A stretch of 64,000 nucleotides of DNA from Flavobacterium gyeonganense (GTDB lineage: Bacteria; Bacteroidota; Bacteroidia; Flavobacteriales; Flavobacteriaceae). Where the stretch lies: the NCBI RefSeq assembly GCF_029625295.1, contig NZ_CP121112.1, forward strand, positions 3,224,001 through 3,288,000, read 5' to 3'. A model generated the notes under the pieces. The model did not search any database. It was not told the origin of the DNA and saw only the letters and a list, made by a program, of their open reading frames with translations. How positions within the stretch are numbered: position 1 is the stretch's first letter; every line of letters begins with the position of its first letter. Positions 1-9,363 of this stretch are shown in pieces. The translations under genes were made by a program, and so were the position numbers.

Positions 1-379
1 AAACTGCAACTAATTTTTCAGTTTGTTCTTCGACCCCTTTGGCAACATCAATAACTACAATTACACTGTCGACAGCTGTTAAAGTTCTAAAAGTATCTTC
101 AGCAAAATCCTTGTGTCCGGGTGTATCAAGAATATTGATTTTTTTATCTTTATAATTAAAGGCAAGTACCGATGTCGAAACAGAAATACCTCTTTGGCGC
201 TCTATTTCCATGAAATCACTCGTTGCTCCTTTTTTTATTTTGTTGTTTTTTACGGCGCCTGCTTCCTGAATTGCACCTCCAAAAAGTAATAATTTTTCTG
301 TTAGCGTTGTTTTACCGGCATCTGGATGCGATATAATTCCAAAAGTTCTTCTGCGTTGTATTTCTTTTAAAAAGCTCAT
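1..379 (-). CDS. prfC: Peptide chain release factor 3, N-terminal part (cut by window edge)
   Basis: This is the first ~126 residues of a translational GTPase; the rest lies beyond the window. The start ATG is at 379-377. The product begins [15 protein letters not shown] and shows the G1 loop SHPDAGKT, the switch I region [11 protein letters not shown] and the G3 motif DTPGHKDF. The combination of SHPDAGKT, the following [13 protein letters not shown] stretch and RGISVSTSV is that of RF3 rather than EF-G or TypA. RF3 recycles RF1 and RF2 from the ribosome after peptide release. A -7 type promoter element lies about 20 bases upstream. Confidence 0.93.
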   Translation of the reverse strand, partial: MSFLKEIQRRRTFGIISHPDAGKTTLTEKLLLFGGAIQEAGAVKNNKIKKGATSDFMEIERQRGISVSTSVLAFNYKDKKINILDTPGHKDFAEDTFRTLTAVDSVIVVIDVAKGVEEQTEKLVAV

Positions 380-399
380 ATTTTGTATAAATAGGTTTG

Positions 400-407
400 C
401 AAAAGTA
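400..407 (-). promoter_or_regulatory. Putative -7 promoter element of prfC
   Basis: The minus strand reads TACTTTTG, an exact match to the Bacteroidota -7 consensus TAnnTTTG, about 20 bases before the prfC start. The -33 region is only T-rich, so the call rests on the -7 box and its position. Confidence 0.5.
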
Positions 408-557
408 CTATTAATTACTACGATTTAAAAATAAATACGATTCTGTTTTGGTATACATAATTTCGTTTTTCTTCATTATTTATATTAATGAAAATTAGTG
501 AGATGTATTTAACTATTTGTATTGGGTATAATTTTTTGTTAATAGTATAGCAGATAG

Positions 558-587
558 TTGGATTATGTAATTGAATTGTTATTTTTG
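558..587 (+). promoter_or_regulatory. Promoter of the SurA-like gene
   Basis: TTG at 558-560 is followed, after 19 bases, by TATTTTTG at 580-587. Both elements and the spacing match the Bacteroidota housekeeping promoter (-33 TTG, -7 TAnnTTTG). The predicted transcript start near 593 gives a 5' UTR of about 120 bases. Confidence 0.6.
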
Positions 588-716
588 TTCGTTATAAGTT
601 GTGAAAACAGGATACAGTTTTTCTATTTCTATAATTTGAAAATATTTGTATAATTAATTTTCAGTTTTAAAGAAAAAAACTAAAGCCGACCTTACATTCA
701 AATTAAATTTAAAATA

Positions 717-2150
717 ATGTTATTAAAAAAATTACAGCTAAAAACTATTGATTACAGGTTAATACTGACAATATGTTTTTTACTTTTTTTCAGCTCGATT
801 ATTTCTGCTCAGGAAGTTATTAAGGATGTTGTAGCTGAGAAACCGGCTGATAAAGCTTCAATCAATAAACAAAAGGTGGATGGTATTATTGCCACGGTTG
901 GGGATTATATTGTTTTAGACTCAGATATTGATAAAGGGTATCTTGAAATTACTTCTCAGGGCGGTTCGGTAAAGGATATTACCAGATGTCAGATGTTAGG
1001 GAAGCTTTTGGAAGATAAATTGTATGCACATCAGGCAATTCAGGACAGTATTATTGTTAGTGATGCCGAAGTAAAAAGCATGATGGATGAAAGGCTTACT
1101 TACATGATGAGACAGACTGGTGGGGATATAAATAAAATTGTAGAATTTTACAAAAAGAGTTCGGTTGAGGAATTTAAAACATATTTTGCAGATATATTAA
1201 AAGAGCAAAAACTATCTTCTGAAATGCAGAAAAAGATTGTTGATGCAGTTGAAATAACGCCAGAAGAGGTTCGTAATTTCTTTAAAAAGATACCAAAAGA
1301 TGAATTGCCTACTTTTGGAGCTGAAATGGAAGTAGCCCAAATAGTGGTAGAACCTAAAGTTTCAAAAGAAGACAAACAAAAAGTGATTGACAGATTGAAT
1401 TCTATTCGAAAAGATGTTTTAGAAGGTTCAAGTTTTGCCACAAAAGCAGTTTTGTATTCTCAGGATCCAGGGTCTTCACCTAATGGAGGTTATTATAAAA
1501 TGACCAGAAAAACTCCTTTTGTGAAAGAATTTAAAGATGTTGCTTTTAGCCTTGGAGAAGGCGAGATTTCAGAACCTTTTGAAACACAATATGGATACCA
1601 TATTATAATGGTTGATAAAATAAAAGGGCAAGAAGTAGAATTGCGTCATATTTTAATTTCGCCAACAGTTTCAGAAACAGCTTTAAAAGAAGCAAAAGAA
1701 AGAATTACAAACATCAGAAATAAGATTGTAAATAAAGAAATTTCTTTTGCAGATGCTGCCAGAAATGATTCTGATCAAAAAGAAACAAGAGCAAATGGGG
1801 GTACTTTGGTTAATCCGAATACTCAGGATACACGTTTTGAACTGACTAAAATGGATGCAGCTTTATACAGTCAGGTTTCAAATTTAAAAGATGATGAAGT
1901 TTCTCAGCCAATTTTGGATACAGATGATAAAGGGAAAAAAACATATAAATTGATTACTGTAACAAATAGAATCGATGAGCATGTAGCAGATTATGCAAAA
2001 GATTATACTAAAATCAAAGAGTTAGCATTAAAAGAAAAACAAATCAATGCCATTGCAAAATGGTTTGATACAAAAATCAAAGACACCTATATTAAGATTA
2101 TTGGCGAATACAGAGATTGTACCTTTACTAATAATTGGTTGAAAAAATAA
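717..2150 (+). CDS. SurA-like periplasmic peptidyl-prolyl cis-trans isomerase
   Basis: The 477-residue protein has a Sec signal peptide (hydrophobic LILTICFLLFFSSIISAQ, residues ~15-32). A SurA N-like helical region follows to ~200, then two parvulin (rotamase) domains at about 205-300 and 307-420. The first shows PGSSPNGGYY and the FE-TQYGYHI pattern typical of PpiC folds; the second begins ELRHILISP. Such proteins act as chaperones for outer-membrane proteins in the periplasm. The gene has its own promoter and is followed by a hairpin terminator, so it is probably monocistronic, with a MoxR ATPase gene next on the same strand. The family is secure; equivalence to E. coli SurA is not, since flavobacteria carry several such paralogues. 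Confidence 0.88.
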   Translation: MLLKKLQLKTIDYRLILTICFLLFFSSIISAQEVIKDVVAEKPADKASINKQKVDGIIATVGDYIVLDSDIDKGYLEITSQGGSVKDITRCQMLGKLLEDKLYAHQAIQDSIIVSDAEVKSMMDERLTYMMRQTGGDINKIVEFYKKSSVEEFKTYFADILKEQKLSSEMQKKIVDAVEITPEEVRNFFKKIPKDELPTFGAEMEVAQIVVEPKVSKEDKQKVIDRLNSIRKDVLEGSSFATKAVLYSQDPGSSPNGGYYKMTRKTPFVKEFKDVAFSLGEGEISEPFETQYGYHIIMVDKIKGQEVELRHILISPTVSETALKEAKERITNIRNKIVNKEISFADAARNDSDQKETRANGGTLVNPNTQDTRFELTKMDAALYSQVSNLKDDEVSQPILDTDDKGKKTYKLITVTNRIDEHVADYAKDYTKIKELALKEKQINAIAKWFDTKIKDTYIKIIGEYRDCTFTNNWLKK

Positions 2151-2166
2151 TTTTTATTAAATAAAG

Positions 2167-2207
2167 AAAAGAGTTAGTTTTATGAATTCATAGAGCTAAC
2201 TCTTTTT
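2167..2207 (+). terminator. Rho-independent terminator after the SurA-like gene
   Basis: AAAAGAGTTAG (2167-2177) pairs perfectly with CTAACTCTTTT (2196-2206), an 11-bp stem ending in a T run. Confidence 0.8.
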
Positions 2208-2227
2208 AATTTAAAATATATTCATAA

Positions 2228-3181
2228 ATGTCTGACGTAGCAGCAATTCATAATTTAGTTCAAAAAAGAAACGAATTAAAAACCGAGATAGCAAAAATCA
2301 TTGTAGGGCAGGATGCCGTTGTAGATCAAATTTTACTTTGCATATTTTCAGGAGGACACGCACTTTTAATTGGGGTTCCCGGTTTGGCGAAAACCTTAAT
2401 GATTAATACTTTGTCTCAGGCTTTGGGGCTGGATTTTAAAAGAATTCAGTTTACACCGGATTTAATGCCTTCGGATATTTTAGGAAGTGAAATTCTGGAT
2501 GAAAACCGACAGTTTAAGTTTATCAAAGGACCGATTTTTTCCAACATCATTCTAGCTGATGAGATCAACAGAACTCCTCCAAAAACTCAGGCTGCATTAT
2601 TAGAAGCGATGCAGGAACGCTCTGTAACAATTGCTGGGCAAAACTATAAATTAGATTTACCTTATTTTGTATTGGCTACACAAAACCCAATTGAGCAGGA
2701 AGGAACATATCCTTTGCCGGAAGCTCAGTTAGACCGTTTTATGTTTGCTATAAAATTAGAATATCCAACATTCGAAGAAGAAGTTCAGGTTGTTAAACAA
2801 ACTACTTCAGATGTGAAAACTAAAATAAATCCGTTGTTTACAGCTCAGGAGATAATAGACTTCCAGCATTTGATCCGTAGAATTCCAGTAGCAGATAATG
2901 TTATTGAATATGCAGTGACACTTGTTAGTAAAACACGTCCTGATAATAGCCTGACTAATGATTTTGTTAGAAATTATCTGGATTGGGGAGCGGGTCCAAG
3001 AGCTTCTCAAAATTTAATTTTAGCGGCCAAAGCACATGCAGCTTTCAATGGTAAGTTTTCTCCTGATATCGAAGATGTCAAAGCAGTTGCAACCGGAATT
3101 TTGCGTCACAGAATTATCAAAAATTATAAAGCAGATGCTGAAGGAATAACAGAAGAAGTAATTATTCAGAAGTTGATGTAA
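2228..3181 (+). CDS. MoxR-family AAA+ ATPase
   Basis: This 317-residue ATPase has Walker A GVPGLAKT (residues 49-56), Walker B IILADEINR (~107-115) and a sensor 1 region around LATQNPIEQEGTYPLPEAQLD. This is the MoxR signature; the AAA_lid_2 domain fills the C-terminal third. MoxR ATPases act as chaperones that help assemble or activate protein complexes, often with VWA-domain partners. No DUF58 or VWA gene follows here: a terminator closes the gene and acnB comes next. The start ATG at 2228 lies 21 bases past the preceding terminator, so the promoter must overlap that hairpin or transcription reads through it. The substrate cannot be inferred from context. Confidence 0.92.
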   Translation: MSDVAAIHNLVQKRNELKTEIAKIIVGQDAVVDQILLCIFSGGHALLIGVPGLAKTLMINTLSQALGLDFKRIQFTPDLMPSDILGSEILDENRQFKFIKGPIFSNIILADEINRTPPKTQAALLEAMQERSVTIAGQNYKLDLPYFVLATQNPIEQEGTYPLPEAQLDRFMFAIKLEYPTFEEEVQVVKQTTSDVKTKINPLFTAQEIIDFQHLIRRIPVADNVIEYAVTLVSKTRPDNSLTNDFVRNYLDWGAGPRASQNLILAAKAHAAFNGKFSPDIEDVKAVATGILRHRIIKNYKADAEGITEEVIIQKLM

Positions 3182-3203
3182 ATAAGATTTAGATTATATT
3201 ATT

Positions 3204-3235
3204 AGCCAGACTGATCAAATCAGTTTGGCTTTTTT
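3204..3235 (+). terminator. Rho-independent terminator after moxR-type gene
   Basis: AGCCAGACTGAT (3204-3215) pairs with ATCAGTTTGGCT (3219-3230) with one G-U pair and a three-base loop, then TTTTT. Confidence 0.8.
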
Positions 3236-3541
3236 GTATATGAAAATTTTGGATTTTATATAAGTATTTTTACTTATTTACGGGAGTGTGTGCTAAAACT
3301 ATAACGTTATAAATACTTATTTACAAGATTTCTTCTTTAAAAAAGAGGTAAAATCCGACTTTCTTTATAACATTAAATTTTTACTTTGTTAAAGAAAAGT
3401 TTTTAAATTATTGATAATTTATTTTTTGAACCTAAAAATGATTATTTGTTATTTTTCAAGGTTGATAATTGTTTTTTTGCAATAATAATTTTTAAAAAAG
3501 CGCCATACATTATATTTTTTTTAATTCTCAGCTTTAATTCA

Positions 3542-3549
3542 TAAATTTG
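3542..3549 (+). promoter_or_regulatory. Putative -7 promoter element of acnB
   Basis: TAAATTTG matches TAnnTTTG exactly and lies 42 bases before the acnB start. A T run ending near 3522 sits at the -33 position but lacks the G of TTG. Confidence 0.5.
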
Positions 3550-3591
3550 CGTGCAAAAAAATAAAAATACCTATTTATAAAGACTTCTATT

Positions 3592-6357
3592 ATGAATATT
3601 TACAAGGATTACATTCAAGAGATTGAAGAAAGAAAAGCCCAGGGTCTTCATCCGAAACCTATTGATGGTGCTGAATTACTAAGCGAAATCATTGCGCAGA
3701 TTAAAGATTTAAATAATGAACACAGAGAGGACTCTCTTAAGTTTTTTATTTACAACACTTTGCCTGGAACCACTAGTGCAGCAGGTGAGAAAGCTAAGTT
3801 TTTAAAAGAAATCATTCTTGGTGAATCTGAAGTAAAAGAAATTACACCTGCTTTTGCCTTCGAATTATTGTCACATATGAAAGGGGGACCTTCTATTGAA
3901 GTACTTCTTGATTTAGCTTTGGGCAATGATATTGCAATCGCTAATCAAGCGGCTGAAGTTTTAAAAACTCAAGTTTATTTATATGATGCTGATACAGCTC
4001 GCTTAGCAGAAGCTTACAGCGCTGGTAACACAGTTGCAAAGGAAATTTTAGAAAGCTACGCAAAAGCTGAATTTTTTACAAAATTACCAGAAGTTGCTGA
4101 AGAAATTAAAGTGGTTACTTACATCGCTGCAGAAGGTGATATTTCTACTGATTTATTATCTCCAGGTAATCAGGCACACTCTCGTTCTGACCGTGAATTA
4201 CATGGAAAATGTATGATTACTCCTGAAGCTCAGGCAGAAATTAAAGCATTGCAAGCACAGTATCCAGATGCTTCTGTTATGTTAATCGCTGAAAAAGGAA
4301 CAATGGGAGTTGGATCTTCTCGTATGTCAGGTGTGAACAACGTGGCATTATGGACAGGTAAACAAGCATCTCCATACATTCCTTTCGTGAACATTGCTCC
4401 AATCGTAGCAGGTACTAACGGAATTTCACCTATCTTCTTAACGACAGTAGACGTTACAGGTGGTATCGGTATCGACTTGCAAAACTGGGTAAAGAAAACA
4501 GATGCTGAAGGAAACGTAGTACGTAACGAAGCAGGTGATCCTGTTTTAGAAGAAGTTTATTCTGTAGCTACAGGAACTGTATTGACAATCAATACAAAAA
4601 CTAAGAAATTATACAATGGTGAGAAAGAATTAAAAGATATTTCTAAATCTTTCACTCCTCAAAAATTAGAATTTATCAAAGCGGGTGGATCTTATGCTAT
4701 CGTTTTTGGTAAAAAAATCCAAACATTTGCTGCACAAACTTTAGGTATTACTGCTCCAACAGTATTTGCACCAGCTAAAGAAGTTTCTATAGAAGGTCAG
4801 GGATTAACTGCTGTTGAAAAAATCTTCAACAAAAATGCAGTTGGTGTAACTCCTGGTAAAACATTACATGCAGGATCAGACGTACGTGTGAAAGTTAACA
4901 TCGTAGGTTCCCAAGATACTACAGGTTTAATGACTGCTCAGGAATTAGAGTCTATGGCGGCTACAGTTATTTCTCCAATTGTTGATGGTGCTTACCAATC
5001 AGGTTGTCACACAGCTTCAGTTTGGGACAAAAAAGCGCAAGCTAATATTCCTAAATTAATGAAGTTCATGAATGATTTCGGTGTTATTACAGCGAGAGAT
5101 CCTAAAGGTGAATATCATTCAATGACAGACGTTATTCATAAAGTGTTAAATGATATTACAATTGATGAGTGGGCAATTATCATCGGTGGGGATTCACATA
5201 CACGTATGTCTAAAGGGGTTGCTTTCGGTGCCGATTCAGGAACTGTAGCTTTAGCTTTAGCAACAGGTGAAGCTTCTATGCCAATTCCAGAGTCTGTAAA
5301 AGTTACTTTTAAAGGTGAGATGAAACAGCACATGGATTTTCGTGATGTAGTTCATGCGACGCAATCTCAAATGTTGAAGCAATTTGATGGTGAGAACGTT
5401 TTCCAGGGTAGAATTATTGAGGTTCATATCGGAACTTTATTAGCTGACCAGGCGTTTACATTTACAGACTGGACAGCTGAAATGAAAGCGAAAGCTTCTA
5501 TCTGTATTTCTCAGGACGAAACATTAATTCAATCGTTAGAAATTGCTAAGTCTCGTATCCAAATCATGATTGATAAAGGTATGGACAACAAAAACCAAGT
5601 TTTAAAAGGTTTAATTGATAAAGCAAACAAACGTATCGAGGAAATTAAAACAGGTGCTAAACCAGCTTTAACTCCGGACGATAATGCAAAATACTATGCT
5701 GAAGTTGTTATCGATTTAGATTTAATCGAAGAACCAATGATTGCTGACCCAGACGTTAACAATGTTGATGTTTCTAAACGTTATACACACGATACAATTC
5801 GCGAATTATCTTTCTATGGAACAGATAAAAAAGTAGATTTAGGTTTCGTAGGTTCTTGTATGGTTCATAAAGACGATTTAAAAATTGTTTCTCAAATGTT
5901 ACGTAATGTTGAAAAACAAAATGGGGAGGTTAAATTCAACGCACCTTTAGTAGTTGCAGCTCCTACGTATAACATCATCGACGAGTTAAAAGCTGAAGGT
6001 GATTGGGAAATGTTACAAAAATATTCAGGTTTCGAATTCTCAGATGCCTTACCTAAATCTACAGCACGTACAGAATACGAAAACATTATGTATTTAGAGC
6101 GCCCTGGTTGTAACTTATGTATGGGTAACCAGGAAAAAGCTGAAAAAGGAGATACTGTATTAGCTACTTCAACTCGTTTGTTCCAGGGACGTGTAGTAGA
6201 GGATAGAGAGGGTAAAAAAGGAGAATCTTTATTAGCCTCAACACCAGTAGTTGTACTTTCTGCAATTTTAGGAAGAATGCCATCTATCGGAGAGTATAAA
6301 GCTGCAGTTGAAGGTATCAACTTAACAAAATTCAAACCAATCTCTACTAAATTATAA
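3592..6357 (+). CDS. acnB: Aconitate hydratase B / 2-methylisocitrate dehydratase
   Basis: The 921-residue enzyme belongs to the AcnB class, which interconverts citrate and isocitrate in the TCA cycle using a 4Fe-4S cluster; many members also dehydrate 2-methylisocitrate. The AcnB order is visible: an N-terminal HEAT-like domain (residues 1-~160), then the swivelling domain, then the catalytic domains. Cluster ligands are Cys756 (VGSCMVH) and Cys840 and Cys843 (RPGCNLCMGN). It is slightly longer than E. coli AcnB. Codon choice is strongly biased, as expected for a highly expressed gene. It is followed by a 13-bp hairpin terminator and then by a second, AcnA-type aconitase, so the two are separately transcribed neighbours. 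Confidence 0.95.
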   Translation: MNIYKDYIQEIEERKAQGLHPKPIDGAELLSEIIAQIKDLNNEHREDSLKFFIYNTLPGTTSAAGEKAKFLKEIILGESEVKEITPAFAFELLSHMKGGPSIEVLLDLALGNDIAIANQAAEVLKTQVYLYDADTARLAEAYSAGNTVAKEILESYAKAEFFTKLPEVAEEIKVVTYIAAEGDISTDLLSPGNQAHSRSDRELHGKCMITPEAQAEIKALQAQYPDASVMLIAEKGTMGVGSSRMSGVNNVALWTGKQASPYIPFVNIAPIVAGTNGISPIFLTTVDVTGGIGIDLQNWVKKTDAEGNVVRNEAGDPVLEEVYSVATGTVLTINTKTKKLYNGEKELKDISKSFTPQKLEFIKAGGSYAIVFGKKIQTFAAQTLGITAPTVFAPAKEVSIEGQGLTAVEKIFNKNAVGVTPGKTLHAGSDVRVKVNIVGSQDTTGLMTAQELESMAATVISPIVDGAYQSGCHTASVWDKKAQANIPKLMKFMNDFGVITARDPKGEYHSMTDVIHKVLNDITIDEWAIIIGGDSHTRMSKGVAFGADSGTVALALATGEASMPIPESVKVTFKGEMKQHMDFRDVVHATQSQMLKQFDGENVFQGRIIEVHIGTLLADQAFTFTDWTAEMKAKASICISQDETLIQSLEIAKSRIQIMIDKGMDNKNQVLKGLIDKANKRIEEIKTGAKPALTPDDNAKYYAEVVIDLDLIEEPMIADPDVNNVDVSKRYTHDTIRELSFYGTDKKVDLGFVGSCMVHKDDLKIVSQMLRNVEKQNGEVKFNAPLVVAAPTYNIIDELKAEGDWEMLQKYSGFEFSDALPKSTARTEYENIMYLERPGCNLCMGNQEKAEKGDTVLATSTRLFQGRVVEDREGKKGESLLASTPVVVLSAILGRMPSIGEYKAAVEGINLTKFKPISTKL

Positions 6358-6717
6358 TAGTAGCAACTTCATAATTCTAAACGAGGCAATCTAGTAATAG
6401 ATTGCCTCGTTTTTATTTATATTTTAGGTCCGGGTTTGGGTGTAATATTCATTCGTTCTTCGCTGCGGGTTAAATGCTTCTTGTCACTGCTGGATTACCG
6501 TTGGATGATTTGCTAAATCAAATTTTTAAAGTTGGAGGTGGCAATTACAATAGGTTATTGTAAAAGCTAAATAATTATATAGATTGATTTTCAATTTACT
6601 ACCTTTCAAGAAAAATAGAATAGTTTTAAATAATAGTATTAACAATTATTTTAGCATAAACCGTAATAAAATCCTTAAATTTAAGCTGATTTACACTAAC
6701 ATAATTAATATATAACT
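6358..6717. other. Intergenic region between the two aconitase genes
   Basis: This 360-base gap holds the acnB terminator, then a stretch at 6417-6491 that is more GC-rich than its surroundings. On the minus strand that stretch reads as a 24-codon open frame ending in TAA, with KHLTRSEERMNITPKPGP inside. It has no start and an in-frame stop just upstream, so it may be a coding remnant or a genus-specific repeat. The last 200 bases are AT-rich and must contain the promoter for the second aconitase, but no exact TAnnTTTG was found. Confidence 0.4.
6381..6415 (+). terminator. Rho-independent terminator of acnB
   Basis: ACGAGGCAATCTA (6381-6393) pairs perfectly with TAGATTGCCTCGT (6398-6410), followed by TTTTA. 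The 13-bp stem with a four-base loop is the strongest terminator on this side of the window. Confidence 0.9.
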
Positions 6718-8982
6718 ATGGCTTTTGATATTGAAATGATTAAAAAAGTGTATGACAACATGCCTGCCCGTGTTGATGCAGCACGTCAGATTGTTGGTCG
6801 TCCACTTACTTTAACAGAGAAAATTTTGTATAACCACCTTTGGGATGGAAATCCAACCAAAGCGTTTGGAAAAGGAGTTGATTATGTTGACTTCGCACCG
6901 GATCGAGTAGCCTGTCAGGATGCAACGGCACAAATGGCCTTATTGCAGTTTATGCATGCTGGTAAATCAAAAGTTGCAGTTCCTACAACGGTCCACTGTG
7001 ATCATCTGATTCAGGCAAAAGTAGATGCTGCTACCGATTTGGCCAGAGCAAAAACACAAAGTAATGAAGTTTTCGATTTCCTATCGTCAGTTTCTAATAA
7101 ATACGGAATTGGTTTCTGGAAGCCGGGAGCCGGAATTATTCATCAGGTTGTACTTGAAAATTATGCTTTCCCGGGCGGAATGATGATTGGTACCGATTCT
7201 CATACTGTAAATGCAGGAGGTTTAGGAATGGTAGCGATTGGTGTCGGCGGTGCTGATGCTGTAGATGTTATGTCTGGAATGGCGTGGGAATTGAAATTTC
7301 CTAAATTAATCGGAGTTAAACTAACCGGTAAGTTATCAGGCTGGACAGCTCCGAAAGATGTGATTCTTAAAGTTGCCGGTATTCTGACTGTAAAAGGAGG
7401 AACAGGTGCTATCGTAGAATATTTTGGCGAAGGTGCAACAGCTATGTCTTGCACCGGTAAAGGTACCATTTGTAACATGGGAGCTGAAATTGGAGCTACA
7501 ACTTCAACTTTTGGTTACGATGATTCTATGAGCCGTTATCTGCGTTCTACAAACAGAGCAGATGTTGCTGATGCTGCAGATAAAATAGCTTCTTACTTAA
7601 CAGGGGATCCAGAAGTTTACGCTGATCCTGAAAAATATTTTGATCAGGTTATCGAAATCAATTTGTCAGAATTAGAGCCGCATTTAAACGGACCTTTTAC
7701 TCCGGATTTAGCTACTCCAATTTCTAAGATGAAAGAAGAGGCCATCAAGAATAATTGGCCGTTGCAAATACAGGTTGGTTTAATAGGTTCGTGTACCAAC
7801 TCATCCTACGAAGATATTTCCCGTGCAGCTTCTTTAGCCAGACAGGTTGCTGAGAAAAACTTAAAAACAAAAGCAGAATTTACAATCACTCCGGGGTCTG
7901 AAGTCGTTCGTTCTACAATCGAAAGAGACGGATTTATTGATACTTTTCATAAAATTGGAGCAACAGTTTTTGCCAACGCTTGTGGACCATGTATCGGTAT
8001 GTGGGACAGGGAAGGAGCGGAGAAAGAAGAAAGAAATACAATCGTTCACTCTTTTAACCGTAACTTCTCCAAACGTGCAGACGGTAATCCTAATACTTTG
8101 GCTTTCGTAGGTTCTCCTGAATTGGTGACAGCTTTGGCTATTGCAGGTGATTTAGGATTCAATCCATTAACTGATAAATTAATCAACGAAGAAGGTGAAG
8201 AAGTAATGCTTGATGAACCAACTGGAGACGAATTGCCGGAAAAAGGTTTCTATGCTGAAGATCCTGGATTTCAGGCTCCGGCAGAGGATGGTTCAGGTGT
8301 TCAGGTTGTAGTAAGTCCTACTTCAGAGCGTTTGCAGTTATTAGCGCCTTTTGAGGCTTGGGATGGTAAAAACATCACTGGTGCTAAATTGTTGATTAAA
8401 GCATTCGGAAAATGTACAACAGACCACATTTCTATGGCCGGACCATGGCTGCGTTTCCGTGGACACTTAGATAATATCTCAAACAACATGCTGATTGGTG
8501 CTGTAAATGCATTCAATCAAAAAACAAACTCGGTTAAGAATCAATTGACAGGACAATATGATGCCGTTCCTGCAGTAGCACGTGCCTACAAAGCGGCAGG
8601 AGTTCCGTCTATTGTTGTGGGAGATCACAATTATGGAGAAGGTTCTTCTCGTGAGCACGCTGCTATGGAACCACGTTTCTTAGGCGTTAAAGCCGTATTA
8701 GTAAAATCTTTCGCCCGTATCCACGAAACCAATCTTAAGAAACAGGGTCTTTTAGGATTGACTTTCGCTAACGAAGCAGATTATGATAAAATTCAGGAAA
8801 ACGATACAATCAATTTTACTGATTTAACGGAATTTGCTCCGGGTAAACCATTAACATTAGAATTTGTTCATGCAGATGGTTCAAAAGATATTATTCTGGC
8901 AAACCATACTTACAATGATGGTCAGATTGGGTGGTTTGTTGCAGGTTCTGCATTAAACTTAATTGCTGCCGGAAAAGCATAA
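6718..8982 (+). CDS. acnA: Aconitate hydratase, AcnA/mitochondrial type
   Basis: The 754-residue enzyme has the mitochondrial-type aconitase layout: catalytic domains 1-3 first and the swivel domain last (from ~540). The 4Fe-4S ligands are Cys359 (IGSCTNSS) and Cys422 and Cys425 (ACGPCIGMW). The substrate-binding [15 protein letters not shown] segment is intact. It catalyses the same citrate-isocitrate step as AcnB next door. In enteric bacteria the two types differ in stability and expression, AcnA being the more stress-resistant, which is a possible reason to keep both. Its length is close to mitochondrial aconitase and shorter than E. coli AcnA. It ends at its own terminator. Confidence 0.95.
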   Translation: MAFDIEMIKKVYDNMPARVDAARQIVGRPLTLTEKILYNHLWDGNPTKAFGKGVDYVDFAPDRVACQDATAQMALLQFMHAGKSKVAVPTTVHCDHLIQAKVDAATDLARAKTQSNEVFDFLSSVSNKYGIGFWKPGAGIIHQVVLENYAFPGGMMIGTDSHTVNAGGLGMVAIGVGGADAVDVMSGMAWELKFPKLIGVKLTGKLSGWTAPKDVILKVAGILTVKGGTGAIVEYFGEGATAMSCTGKGTICNMGAEIGATTSTFGYDDSMSRYLRSTNRADVADAADKIASYLTGDPEVYADPEKYFDQVIEINLSELEPHLNGPFTPDLATPISKMKEEAIKNNWPLQIQVGLIGSCTNSSYEDISRAASLARQVAEKNLKTKAEFTITPGSEVVRSTIERDGFIDTFHKIGATVFANACGPCIGMWDREGAEKEERNTIVHSFNRNFSKRADGNPNTLAFVGSPELVTALAIAGDLGFNPLTDKLINEEGEEVMLDEPTGDELPEKGFYAEDPGFQAPAEDGSGVQVVVSPTSERLQLLAPFEAWDGKNITGAKLLIKAFGKCTTDHISMAGPWLRFRGHLDNISNNMLIGAVNAFNQKTNSVKNQLTGQYDAVPAVARAYKAAGVPSIVVGDHNYGEGSSREHAAMEPRFLGVKAVLVKSFARIHETNLKKQGLLGLTFANEADYDKIQENDTINFTDLTEFAPGKPLTLEFVHADGSKDIILANHTYNDGQIGWFVAGSALNLIAAGKA

Positions 8983-9001
8983 TTTCAAAACTCTATTATA
9001 G

Positions 9002-9032
9002 AAAAGCGCTCTGTGAAAACAGGGCGTTTTTT
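9002..9032 (+). terminator. Rho-independent terminator of the second aconitase gene
   Basis: The arms 9005-9014 and 9019-9028 form a stem with one or two G-U pairs around a GAAA loop, followed by a T run to 9032. Confidence 0.8.
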
Positions 9033-9063
9033 ATTTGTAGCTATTCCGCCTGTACGTTTTATC

Positions 9064-9091
9064 TTTTGTCCCGATAGTTATCGGGACAAAA
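9064..9091. repeat. Palindromic repeat, CCCGATAGNTATCGGG family, copy 1
   Basis: TTTTGTCCCGATA (9064-9076) and TATCGGGACAAAA (9079-9091) are perfect 13-base inverted arms around GT. A second copy of the core is at 19802-19819. Such palindromes recur between genes in Flavobacterium; the function is unknown. Confidence 0.75.
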
Positions 9092-9363
9092 AGATGCCAC
9101 TTTCATCCGGGCTAGAAATCCCGTTTTTAGGACGATTTTATTTTAAATTTTATGATTTCCTCAAATGATTTATAACTCACACAAAAACTTTGAATTAGCT
9201 TCAAAAACATTTTCAGGTTTCTAATGTGATATAAATTTGTTGTTAAAAAAAGTGTATTTTTTACTTTAAAAAGTTAAATTCGCATTTTTGGTAATAAAAC
9301 TTTCTTTTTTGAGTTTAAAATTAAGAAGGGATAGTAGTATAGAAAATTAAAATTCCCCAAATA

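Larger units (their letters stand above)
380..716. other. Divergent intergenic region between prfC and the SurA-like gene
   Basis: This 337-base AT-rich gap separates two divergent genes and holds the two promoters listed separately (400-407 minus, 558-587 plus). I see no further open reading frame, RNA gene or repeat in it. Confidence 0.6.
3182..3591. other. Intergenic region upstream of acnB
   Basis: After the moxR terminator, about 350 bases of very AT-rich DNA lead to acnB. They contain no open reading frame or repeat that I can support. The only signal is the -7 box at 3542-3549. Confidence 0.5.
8983..9363. other. Intergenic region with genus-type palindrome
   Basis: This 381-base gap contains the terminator at 9002-9032 and the CCCGATAG palindrome listed separately. 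It also contains CCACTTTCATCCGGGCTAG-like text just after the palindrome, which resembles sequence at 16640-16660. The last 200 bases are AT-rich, without a gene. TAAATTCG near 9280 is one base off a -7 box for the LysM gene. Confidence 0.5.
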
